Assembly: GCF_014836595.1 (NCBI RefSeq)
Contig: NZ_JACSQO010000001.1
Span: 310,001 to 374,000 of the forward strand
Source of the DNA: Psychrobacillus faecigallinarum
GTDB lineage: Bacteria; Bacillota; Bacilli; Bacillales_A; Planococcaceae
Direction of reading: 5' to 3'
Length of the DNA stretch: 64,000 nucleotides
Within the stretch, counting starts at the first letter, position 1, and every line of letters starts with the position of its first letter. The notes under the pieces were generated by a model, which ran no database searches, was not told the DNA's origin, and saw nothing but the letters and a program-made list of their open reading frames with translations. Made by a program: the position numbers and the translations under genes. Positions 17,977 through 26,056 of this stretch are shown here, in pieces.

Positions 17977-18855
17977 ATGCATATTATTGTTACGATTGGC
18001 AGTTGGGCACTAATTATTCTCCTATTCTTGCAGCCAGGGGTTTCACATAAGGGTGCCTTAGAGGGTATGCGCCTCTTTACTACTGCTCTCATGCCCTATT
18101 TATTGCCTTATTTAGTTATTACTCAGATGTTCATTCGCTCCCAACAAGGATTTTTAAAGACTGAGAACAAATTTAAACTTTATTTTAATATTTACCTCCT
18201 GACTGCTCTAGGAGGCTTTCCTAGCGGAGCAGCTATTATCTCTTCTTTAAAAGAAATAGGCACATTAAATGCAAGGAATGCGAGCTGGCTGTTGGCTATC
18301 TGTCATGCACCGAGTCCCATGTTTGTTATTGGATTTGTAGGAATTGAAATATTTAACGCTGAGATAGCAGGACTTAAATTGTTAATCATCATTCATGTGG
18401 TAAATATTTTGTTCCTCCTAGTATTCATTATTTTTTCAAAGCCTATTCAAATGAATAACCATGAAAAAGTAATAAGTGGATCTCCATTCCAAGAAAGTAT
18501 TAGAGAAACCTCTCAAATACTATTGCTTATTGGGACGACCGTTATATTTTTTACAACTGTCAGCTATATCGTTTTTGAATCCTTAAAAGAAATCATTCCT
18601 TCTATTTCCTCCTTTGCTCTAGTGTTTGTATCATCATTTTTTGAAATGACTGGAGGAATAAGCCTTGCGGGAGATATACTTTCTGGATCTACTTCTTTGC
18701 CCTTTGTTGTTGCTCTTATCATTGCATTTAGTGGCTTAAGTATTCATATGCAAATTATTGTACTTGCCCAAAAAGCAGGGATATCTATTCGAAAGTATAT
18801 CCTATTCCGAATTCTCCATATGTTAATCATTCCACTAATCTTTGTAATAATATAA
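17977..18855 (+). CDS. ylbJ: Sporulation integral membrane protein YlbJ
   Basis: Polytopic membrane protein with nucleoside-transporter-like Gate domains, needed for spore formation in B. subtilis. It has 292 residues with about eight hydrophobic segments. Conserved wording includes ALMPYLLPYLVI, GGFPSGAAIISSLKEIG and CHAPSPMFVIGF. It is clearly shorter than the roughly 400-residue B. subtilis protein, mainly in the middle and N-terminus, with no sign of a frameshift. AAGGA lies 10 nt before the ATG. It is followed within 2 nt by a strong palindrome. Confidence 0.83.
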   Translation: MHIIVTIGSWALIILLFLQPGVSHKGALEGMRLFTTALMPYLLPYLVITQMFIRSQQGFLKTENKFKLYFNIYLLTALGGFPSGAAIISSLKEIGTLNARNASWLLAICHAPSPMFVIGFVGIEIFNAEIAGLKLLIIIHVVNILFLLVFIIFSKPIQMNNHEKVISGSPFQESIRETSQILLLIGTTVIFFTTVSYIVFESLKEIIPSISSFALVFVSSFFEMTGGISLAGDILSGSTSLPFVVALIIAFSGLSIHMQIIVLAQKAGISIRKYILFRILHMLIIPLIFVII

Positions 18856-18856
18856 A

Positions 18857-18895
18857 CAAAAGTGTTACAGGTGCCAGGCACCTGTAACACTTTTG
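18857..18895. repeat. Palindromic repeat, copy 2 (39-bp hairpin, probable terminator)
   Basis: It shares the 25-bp core of copy 1 (18864-18888) but is extended by CAAAAGT on the left and ACTTTTG on the right, giving 19-bp arms around one base. It begins 2 nt after the ylbJ stop, in a convergent gap, and could terminate transcription from either side. Confidence 0.9.
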
Positions 18896-18907
18896 CAACA
18901 AACCCCT

Positions 18908-18935
18908 AATATCTATCTAAAAAATAGATATTTTC
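18908..18935 (+). terminator. Second hairpin downstream of ylbJ
   Basis: AATATCTAT (18908-18916) pairs with ATAGATATT (18924-18932) and is followed by TT on the plus strand. It is weak and AT-rich, and could back up the preceding palindrome. Confidence 0.45.
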
Positions 18936-18939
18936 TGTT

Positions 18940-18971
18940 CGTAAAAAAAACCTCACCAATAGGTAAGGTTT

Positions 18972-18972
<1 letters not shown>
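18940..18972 (-). terminator. Intrinsic terminator of coaD
   Basis: AAAACCTcACC and GGTaAGGTTTT form a stem with one mismatch (18947-18972). A run of eight A on the plus strand gives the U-tract on the minus strand. It touches the coaD stop codon. Confidence 0.75.
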
Positions 18973-20022
<1,050 letters not shown>

Positions 20023-20038
20023 ACAATTTCTCCTAGCA

Positions 20039-21454
20039 TTAGTTAGACGTAGCTTCCTGCAAGTTTATCCGTTCTTCATTTTTATCAGTGTTCAATAAAA
20101 ACAAACGAATCATCCACGTCTCTTCTATATAGAATTTTGAACCAATTTTTTCAAATGGCTCTGACATAGCATCATATCTCTTCTGATTATACACATAAAA
20201 TGGCTCTTGAATCGGAAATCTAAAAGCTCTAGTTGCATTCTGAACATATAATCCTTTATCTGTGTCATCATAAGTATAGCCAAGAACATCTAACAATGGC
20301 TCCGCAGCATATAGAACCTTTCCATCCTTTAGCAACACATGTATATCTTTTTGCAGACTATTATTCACATACACTTCTCGAGAATCCTCAAACAGCAATG
20401 GAAATTTCTCTGTAGTCTGTTCATTTAAATGAAAGAACGAGGTCTTTGAATCAATGATGGATGATAAAAGATTATCTAATTTCTCTGCACTTAGCTGTTT
20501 CTGCCCCTCTAACTTAGTCTTCCATTCTAGAGCCTGGCTACTTGTAAGATAATTAATAAGTGTCTCATACATCCAAATTGATTTTTCGGTTCCAACAGGG
20601 GATTCCATTATAAAGCTGCTTACCACTTCTGCAAGTAGAAGATTATCGGCAGGAAGCTTATAACCCATTTGAACATTTTTAACAATTAGCTCCCTCTGTA
20701 TAGATGGTAAATCATCTGTTTGGACAAATAAAATACTGCTTGGATTCACATCATTCTTGTTTGGTGTAAATAAAACCGAGGAATGACTAGCATTAGGTAA
20801 GTGCAATTCATCCAATAGTTCTTTAAGCCCGGTTGTGATTGGATCCTTGGAGTAAATGGTAAAGTTCTGATTTTCGTATTGTATAGGTAGAACCTCTTGT
20901 TGCCAATATAAATCCTGTACTGGGCCTTCACCAAAAAACAGAGAATAGTCAATTAAGTCTAACGATGAATTACCAACATTGGGCAAACCACTTACCCAAA
21001 CTCCTCCCCTTTTTAAAGAATCAGTAATATGTAGGGTAGAATAGGAAACACCGCCATTTTCAATCTTACTTAGAAAATCTGAAAGAATAATTCCTTCCTG
21101 TAAGCCTTTTTTTAAAGGTATAGTGTAAGAAATACTTTGACTAGAAGATTCTCCCTCTTGAAAGCTAGCTAAATCTTCAGTTAATCTATCGCAGCTGTCT
21201 ATGTTGTTGCTAATACAGCTTCTGTTTTCGCTGGATAGTGGCCAAGCGATAGAAAGCTTTTCTGAAGGAAGATCGAAAAAGTGCTGATTCACTTGAACGC
21301 TATCCTTTAATAACTGAATATCAATTTCTTGTTCATATAAAAAGGCTTGTCCCTCTTCATCTATATTAGAAGAGTAAACCTCATACTGAAATAATAATAA
21401 AACACAGTTTGTAACAACTAAAAACATGGATAAAAAGCCAACAATAATTTTCAT
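20039..21454 (-). CDS. Membrane-anchored protein with C-terminal stalk (copper amine oxidase N-like) domain, function unknown
   Basis: A 471-residue protein with one N-terminal helix (about 4-24) and a long Ser/Asp-rich extracytoplasmic region. The C-terminal segment from about 370 reads VYVNNSLQ, LLKDGKVLYAAEPLLDVLGY and GLYVQNATRAFRF, the wording of stalk or copper-amine-oxidase-N-like domains found in secreted Firmicute proteins. No catalytic motif was recognised in the middle. ATG at 21454 has GGAGGA 7 nt upstream; a TTG six codons earlier is less likely. It sits just upstream of rsmD on the same strand, absent from the equivalent place in B. subtilis. Only 52 bp separate it from the divergent gene. 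Confidence 0.7.
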   Translation of the reverse strand: MKIIVGFLSMFLVVTNCVLLLFQYEVYSSNIDEEGQAFLYEQEIDIQLLKDSVQVNQHFFDLPSEKLSIAWPLSSENRSCISNNIDSCDRLTEDLASFQEGESSSQSISYTIPLKKGLQEGIILSDFLSKIENGGVSYSTLHITDSLKRGGVWVSGLPNVGNSSLDLIDYSLFFGEGPVQDLYWQQEVLPIQYENQNFTIYSKDPITTGLKELLDELHLPNASHSSVLFTPNKNDVNPSSILFVQTDDLPSIQRELIVKNVQMGYKLPADNLLLAEVVSSFIMESPVGTEKSIWMYETLINYLTSSQALEWKTKLEGQKQLSAEKLDNLLSSIIDSKTSFFHLNEQTTEKFPLLFEDSREVYVNNSLQKDIHVLLKDGKVLYAAEPLLDVLGYTYDDTDKGLYVQNATRAFRFPIQEPFYVYNQKRYDAMSEPFEKIGSKFYIEETWMIRLFLLNTDKNEERINLQEATSN

Positions 21455-21506
21455 GGAATTGTCCTCCAACAAAGTGGTAAGATGGATTGGAAAGGAAGTG
21501 TTTTCA

Positions 21507-21893
21507 TTGATCCAACGTTTTATAGAGCTTGGCGAAGGTTACGGAGATTCATTTGAGCTTTGTGAACTCGCACGAGTAAACAAAGATCGTATATACAGAG
21601 CATTTATCTTCACATCCCCGAAAAACGGGAAGGAAGTTATATCAATAGCAATTGCTCTAAAACCCGTGAATGATACTAATTTTTTCCCAATTTATATTTG
21701 CCGTGAAGGGATTCCCCAAACACAGCCTGAATCCAAAAGACTAAGTACATTTACAGAAACATTAAAAGAGTTACATGTGGAACCTATTCGGATTTCTATC
21801 AAGCATTCGTCTACTTTTGCAGACAATGATTTATTTTATCAGTATATTATTGGCATATTAAGATTAAACCATTATATACCACCATTCCATTAA
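21507..21893 (+). CDS. DUF7147-type conserved protein
   Basis: A 128-residue protein opening IQRFIELGEGYGDSFELCELAR, with FPIYICREGIP near residue 70 and a C-terminal YQYIIGILRLNHYIPP. This wording matches a short Bacillales family of unknown function that I recall as DUF7147 and that is sometimes mislabelled methylthioribose kinase. I chose a TTG start at 21507 because AAAGGAAG sits at proper spacing and the family begins MIQRF. An upstream start would overlap the divergent gene. The stop is 8 bp from the convergent ylbG stop. Confidence 0.65.
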   Translation: MIQRFIELGEGYGDSFELCELARVNKDRIYRAFIFTSPKNGKEVISIAIALKPVNDTNFFPIYICREGIPQTQPESKRLSTFTETLKELHVEPIRISIKHSSTFADNDLFYQYIIGILRLNHYIPPFH

Positions 21894-21901
21894 TGGGTAT
21901 T

Positions 21902-22174
21902 TTATAACCCAATTTTATAATCGTACTCTTTCGCTTTATCTGGTTTACTATTTTCAAACTCAGTTTTTAAAAATGGTCGATACGATTCTAAAATTTCTTT
22001 TACAAAAGGAAGTTTATTCATTTTTTGTTTAGCTACTTCTATTTGGTCTTGGTCGCAATACAAAACTACATATTTCATCTTTTTAGAAATATAATGTACA
22101 TGACCGTATTTTCTTAAAGATTTTGCCTGTTTTAAATGATGCACATAGACAATTAGTCCTTGTCGTTCTGTCAT
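21902..22174 (-). CDS. ylbG: YlbG family protein (DUF2129)
   Basis: A 90-residue protein opening [36 protein letters not shown], the DUF2129/UPF0298 signature, with [14 protein letters not shown] near residue 55. The function is unknown; it is conserved near ylbF and rsmD in Bacilli. No terminator fits in the 8-bp gap to the convergent neighbour. Confidence 0.9.
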   Translation of the reverse strand: MTERQGLIVYVHHLKQAKSLRKYGHVHYISKKMKYVVLYCDQDQIEVAKQKMNKLPFVKEILESYRPFLKTEFENSKPDKAKEYDYKIGL

Positions 22175-22238
22175 ACGTTTCCCTCATTTCTTCCTTCAAG
22201 AATAACATATGGAGGATTTTGATAGCAACAACAACTAG

Positions 22239-22267
22239 CTGACAGTTAAATATACATTAGCTATAAT
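22239..22267 (+). promoter_or_regulatory. Sigma A-type promoter for the glycerophosphodiesterase gene
   Basis: CTGACA (22239-22244), a 17-nt spacer and TATAAT (22262-22267) give five of six plus six of six consensus bases. The predicted 5' leader is about 80 nt. Confidence 0.7.
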
Positions 22268-22353
22268 AAAAGAAAAAAGACATTTAAAATTAGATAGATG
22301 AGAGCATATTATCTTGCTATAATTTTAGTTAGTTTATAAAAAGGGGGATAAGA

Positions 22354-23256
22354 ATGGGGAAAAAATCTAATGTAGCTATCGCCATTGCAGCTGCCGCTGG
22401 TGCCGCATGGGCAAGTACAAAAGCTTTGTCAAAGCCAACTGGCCGTCCTTCAAAAGAAGCACTAAAGTATGATCATCCCATTATTCTTGCACACCGTGGA
22501 GGAGCTGCCCTGGCACCTGAAGGTTCGATGGCTGCCTTCGAAAACGCTGCAAAATTAGGAGTTCATGGCTTCGAGATTGATTTGAGATTAACAAAAGATG
22601 AAGAAATTATCGTTTTCCATGATGAAACACTAGAAAGAGTAACAGACTTCACAGGCAAAGTCTCCGATTACACATTATCAGAACTTAAGGCTGCTGACCT
22701 GGGTTATTATTTCAAAGATTTAAGTGATGCTTATTCATTTAGAGGAACGGGAGAACAAGTATTGACTTTAGGTGAATTGCTTGATGCCTATCCCCAAATG
22801 CTTATTAACATGGATATTAAGGACAACCCCGAAACCTATGAAGGTAGTCTAATGCCCTCTAAGCTATGGAGATTGATAGAAGAAAAACAAGCTTTCGATC
22901 GAGTGGTAGTAACTAGCTTCTTTGATGAGCAAATTGATCGTTTCAATCTTTATGCACAAAACACTGTTACCCTAGGAGCCGGGGAAAAAGAGGTTAAAAA
23001 AGCATATACCGCTTATACAAGTCAGTTTAGACATTTATATCACCCTAGATCAGACGTCTTCCAGCTACCATTAAAAGCTAGAATGGTATCTTTAGATAGC
23101 CCAGGATTTATAAAATTTTTATCAACTTTAAATATTCCTGTACACTATTGGTCTATTAACGATCCTGTGGTGATGAAAAAGCTCATCCAAAATGGAGCTA
23201 AGGGAATTATTACAGACAGACCTGATTTAGCTATTGACGCACTAAAGTTAGACTAA
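22354..23256 (+). CDS. Glycerophosphodiester phosphodiesterase
   Basis: Hydrolyses glycerophosphodiesters to glycerol-3-phosphate and an alcohol. It has 300 residues: an Ala-rich N-terminal helix (about 6-24, perhaps a membrane anchor), then a GDPD TIM barrel. The motifs are LAHRGGAALAPEGS (HR near residue 48), FEIDLRLTKDEEIIVFHDETLERVT (metal-binding ExD and HD), NMDIKD, and VHYWSIND with IITDRPD near the C-terminus. The gene has its own promoter and a GGGGG ribosome site. Confidence 0.9.
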   Translation: MGKKSNVAIAIAAAAGAAWASTKALSKPTGRPSKEALKYDHPIILAHRGGAALAPEGSMAAFENAAKLGVHGFEIDLRLTKDEEIIVFHDETLERVTDFTGKVSDYTLSELKAADLGYYFKDLSDAYSFRGTGEQVLTLGELLDAYPQMLINMDIKDNPETYEGSLMPSKLWRLIEEKQAFDRVVVTSFFDEQIDRFNLYAQNTVTLGAGEKEVKKAYTAYTSQFRHLYHPRSDVFQLPLKARMVSLDSPGFIKFLSTLNIPVHYWSINDPVVMKKLIQNGAKGIITDRPDLAIDALKLD

Positions 23257-23261
23257 GGTAT

Positions 23262-23310
23262 AAAAAATAGCTTGCTTTCCAATTTAGGCCGACGCTTTCC
23301 GAGGTAGTCA
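23262..23310 (+). repeat. Degenerate dispersed intergenic element, copy A
   Basis: AAAAAATAGCT (23262) and CTTTCCGAGG (23295-23304) stand 33 nt apart, start to start. The same two blocks stand 32 nt apart on the minus strand at 50200-50159. The wording resembles a GGAAAGCG-rich intergenic element I remember from many Bacillales genomes. Both copies look decayed. Confidence 0.5.
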
Positions 23311-23460
23311 CCGTCTGTTACACCAATAAATAAAAAATAGATAGCATGTATGTAATTAACTTCAATTTTAAAAAAATAATTCACCCCTTTTCCTGTTTGA
23401 AATAAAGGGAGCTTGCTTTAGTTTATACACGAATTGAAAAAGCATATGCTTTCTTGTCAT

Positions 23461-23497
23461 TAAAAAGGATGTGTGCAAATAAATGCACACATCCTTC
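23461..23497 (-). terminator. Intrinsic terminator after ricF
   Basis: A perfect 13-bp stem, AAGGATGTGTGCA against TGCACACATCCTT (23465-23496), is followed on the minus strand by TTTTTA. It lies 6 nt beyond the stop codon. Confidence 0.9.
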
Positions 23498-23502
23498 CTA
23501 AT

Positions 23503-23952
23503 TTATGCAGAACAAGAACACGAACCACCAGATCCACATCCGCTTCCACAGCTTGAGCTACTAGAAGCGAAAAATGGGTTGCTTACAGGGACTTTGACAC
23601 CTTCTGATACAGATTTACCTACAATCAAGCTTACTTCATCTAGAAGGTCTTGTAATTCGTTTTCTGCTACTCTTAAAGCAGCTACTTCGTCTACCATATC
23701 AAGGTTACGTTTAGTTACACGAATATCCTTCATTACTCTTGAATAATCTGGATGGTATTTTCCAAAGCGCTGAACCTCTTCATATTGGTCCTTCAGTCTG
23801 GTGAAGTAGTTGATCTCCCGAACGAGTTCAGGTTTTGTATATACAGCACGATGTGCATCTAAGTAATGGTAAAATTGTTCAGAGGATAAAACCATAGTAC
23901 ATAGTAAATCTGAGTGGTCCATAATATCGACCCATTCATCGGTCATAATCAT
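23503..23952 (-). CDS. ricF: RicF/YlbF, regulator of RNA maturation and development
   Basis: A 149-residue YlbF-family protein. With RicA (YmcA) and RicT (YaaT) it forms an iron-sulfur complex that promotes RNase Y-dependent mRNA processing, competence, biofilm formation and sporulation in B. subtilis. It has a helical body (YRPD-like KYHPDYSRVMKDIR near residue 75) and a cysteine-rich tail CGSGCGSGGSCSCS that fits cluster binding. ATG at 23952 has GGAGG 8 nt upstream; a longer in-frame start would lie in that ribosome site. Confidence 0.9.
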   Translation of the reverse strand: MIMTDEWVDIMDHSDLLCTMVLSSEQFYHYLDAHRAVYTKPELVREINYFTRLKDQYEEVQRFGKYHPDYSRVMKDIRVTKRNLDMVDEVAALRVAENELQDLLDEVSLIVGKSVSEGVKVPVSNPFFASSSSSCGSGCGSGGSCSCSA

Positions 23953-24037
23953 AAATAAAACCTCCAATCCTGTCTATCATAACAGAAAAATGGAGACAAT
24001 TGCTAAACTAATATCTTAAATGTCAGGAGAATATATT

Positions 24038-24538
24038 ATGAATGAATTACAAACGCTCTTTGAACAAGTTACCAAGGAAGCTTCCGATACAGAAAAAGGG
24101 TTACTGACTGACTTCCTTCTAGGTCTACAGCATAAACGACAAGGCACTGCTCCTACTTATTTAAATGCAACATTTCAGATGGATACTCGCTACGAAGATA
24201 ACCATTGTATCGTGACTCTTCCAGTTACTCCTTTAATCTATAATAGCTTTGATATGCCACACGGAGGAGTTATTGCAACGCTAGTAGACAATGCAATGGG
24301 ATTCTTAGTCAACAAAGATCTCCATGCAGAAGGTAAAGGTGCAGTTACAACAAATATGACAATCCACTACATAAAAGCATCATCTGAAAAACAACTGATT
24401 GCTACTTCTACATACTTACATAAAGGACGACAAACGTTAGTTATGGAATGTACGGTAACCCAGCCAGATGGAAAAAAAATTGCTTATGCAACCGGATCAT
24501 TTTTTGTTATAACAACGACATCCAATTCTTTAAAATAG
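24038..24538 (+). CDS. PaaI-type hotdog thioesterase
   Basis: A 166-residue hotdog-fold protein. The conserved turn YNSFDMPHGGVIATLVDNAMGF (HGG motif near residue 76) and the second strand VTTNMTIHYIKAS identify an acyl-CoA thioesterase of the PaaI/YbaW type; substrate unknown. ATG at 24038 has AGGAG 8 nt upstream. Its last 55 nt overlap the 3' end of the convergent MurE-like gene, so the two mRNAs are complementary there. Confidence 0.83.
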   Translation: MNELQTLFEQVTKEASDTEKGLLTDFLLGLQHKRQGTAPTYLNATFQMDTRYEDNHCIVTLPVTPLIYNSFDMPHGGVIATLVDNAMGFLVNKDLHAEGKGAVTTNMTIHYIKASSEKQLIATSTYLHKGRQTLVMECTVTQPDGKKIAYATGSFFVITTTSNSLK

Positions 24539-25917
24539 GAATGGACAACTTCCACATCGGAAAAAGGTAAAACAACATCTTTGATAATTTGTTCTTTTTC
24601 GTGTCCCTTCCCAGCTACAAGAACGACGTCTCCCACTTTTGCGGTGGCAAGTGCCAATTCAATAGCTTTTCTACGGTTAATCTCCACAATCACTTTGCTT
24701 GGCACCATGCCTTGAACAATATCTGCAATAATTGCTTCTGGTTTCTCATTACGTGGGTTATCAGAAGTAACAATTGCCTTAGTAGCATACTTTGACGCAA
24801 CTTCTCCCATAGATTTTCTCTTTTGCTTATCTCGATTACCGCCACAACCGAATACAACGTAAATATTGTGCTTCGCATAACTATAAATAGAGCTTAAGCA
24901 GGCTTCTAATGCGTCGGGGGTATGGGCATAGTCTATTAGCACCTCAATACCCATTTTGTTTTCCACTCTCTGTAATCTTCCAGCTGGGAGGCTTACAGGT
25001 TTAATGGATTCACAGGAAATACCTAATCCTAACAAAACTCCAATTGCTGCTGCTAAATTCATACCATTGTGATAACCACTGTTTCTCATAGTAACTTCTG
25101 TTTGTCTGCCGTTCACATCATACTCATATTTAACGTTTTCATCTAAATGCTTCTCTCTCTTGAAAACCACATCATTTCCTTCCCGGTCTCCAAATCGGAT
25201 AGTAGGGATATATGACTTTTGAGCAACTGAGCGACACCATTCGTCACTATTATTAATAACCAATTGTTTAGCTAATGGAATTAGCAGTTCTTTAGATTTC
25301 TTATATGGTACCATGCCCCCGTGGAACTCTAAATGATCCTTACCTATATTTAAAAATACTGCTATGTCCATTGGGTAACTGCCTAACCGATTGTCCAATA
25401 ATCCTTGAGATGAGGCCTCTAAAACTATATATTCAACATCATGTTCATAACAGTACCTCACAACTTGGATAAAATCGTAAAAAGGGAGCGTTGTATTACT
25501 TCTAAACTGTTTCTCTAATTTATTTCCATTTACGAATACACCTAATGTACCAACAACACATACAGATTTGTTTTGTTGCATTAACAGTTGCCCAGTAAAG
25601 GATGCAACAGTTGTTTTTCCGTTAGTTCCAGTAATTCCTACTGTTTTTATTTTTTGACCATACATTTTGTGCGTTAAGTATGCAATTTTGTCTTGCAAAA
25701 GGCACATATCCGAAGGAAGGACAATTTGGGGAATACTACAATCTGATACATAATATTTTGTAATAACTATTTTTGCCCCATTTTGAATTGCCTCTTCTAT
25801 ATACGCTCGATTGTTCGATTCTGAAACAAATACATCCCCTATTTGAATTTGCTTGGAATGATCAATAAAACGATCAATAGTCAAACCGCTTAAATCACCA
25901 AAAATTTTATACTCCAA
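24484..25917 (-). CDS. Second MurE-type UDP-MurNAc-tripeptide ligase, meso-diaminopimelate-type motif
   Basis: Mur ligase of 477 residues: the P-loop GITGTNGKTT (94-103), substrate-binding SSQGLLDNRLG near 169, a YKKSKELL lysine near 206 and DYAHTPDA near 329. The amino-acid recognition motif is DNPRNEKP (DNPR 386-389), then AGKGHE near 440. DNPR is the meso-diaminopimelate signature; Lys-type enzymes differ here. It lies far from the dcw cluster and faces an aspartokinase gene, so I infer a specialised, probably sporulation, role. TTG at 25917 is the only canonical start, but ATT at 25947 adds residues matching MurE N-termini and has AGGGAG 10 nt upstream. Confidence 0.88.
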   Translation of the reverse strand: MEYKIFGDLSGLTIDRFIDHSKQIQIGDVFVSESNNRAYIEEAIQNGAKIVITKYYVSDCSIPQIVLPSDMCLLQDKIAYLTHKMYGQKIKTVGITGTNGKTTVASFTGQLLMQQNKSVCVVGTLGVFVNGNKLEKQFRSNTTLPFYDFIQVVRYCYEHDVEYIVLEASSQGLLDNRLGSYPMDIAVFLNIGKDHLEFHGGMVPYKKSKELLIPLAKQLVINNSDEWCRSVAQKSYIPTIRFGDREGNDVVFKREKHLDENVKYEYDVNGRQTEVTMRNSGYHNGMNLAAAIGVLLGLGISCESIKPVSLPAGRLQRVENKMGIEVLIDYAHTPDALEACLSSIYSYAKHNIYVVFGCGGNRDKQKRKSMGEVASKYATKAIVTSDNPRNEKPEAIIADIVQGMVPSKVIVEINRRKAIELALATAKVGDVVLVAGKGHEKEQIIKDVVLPFSDVEVVHSYFKELDVVVITKNDPVA

Positions 25918-25965
25918 CCCGTCTAATAGCTCTTTTAATGAATAAATAGTAACTCAACTCCCTAC

Positions 25966-25992
25966 ACCATTCTAGTTACATCGCATACAGTA
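25966..25992 (+). promoter_or_regulatory. Sigma K/E-type promoter for the aspartokinase gene
   Basis: AC (25966-25967), 16 nt, then CATACAGTA (25984-25992). This exactly fits the sigma K pattern AC-N16/17-CATAnnnTA; the -10 is also close to sigma E (CATACAnT). The predicted start of transcription is near 26000, about 57 nt before the ATG. Confidence 0.6.
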
Positions 25993-26006
25993 AAATGAAT
26001 TCCTTG

Positions 26007-26034
26007 TATCGTATGAACGGAGTGTTTGAAATGT
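26007..26034 (-). promoter_or_regulatory. Sigma K/E-type promoter for the MurE-like gene
   Basis: On the minus strand AC (26034-26033), 17 nt, then CATACGATA (26015-26007). It again matches AC-N16/17-CATAnnnTA. It faces the aspartokinase promoter, and the two predicted start sites nearly coincide near 26000. Confidence 0.58.
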
Positions 26035-26056
26035 CACGAGAAGAGTGGTTGAAAAT

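Noticed and set aside
17977-18855. ylbJ as a truncated pseudogene because it is shorter than in B. subtilis
   Set aside because: The frame is intact, the conserved membrane motifs are all present and a terminator follows directly; a shorter natural variant is more likely.
18857-18895. Palindrome as an insertion-sequence terminal repeat or attachment site
   Set aside because: No transposase or integrase and no paired target duplication nearby; two isolated copies better fit a REP-like or terminator element.
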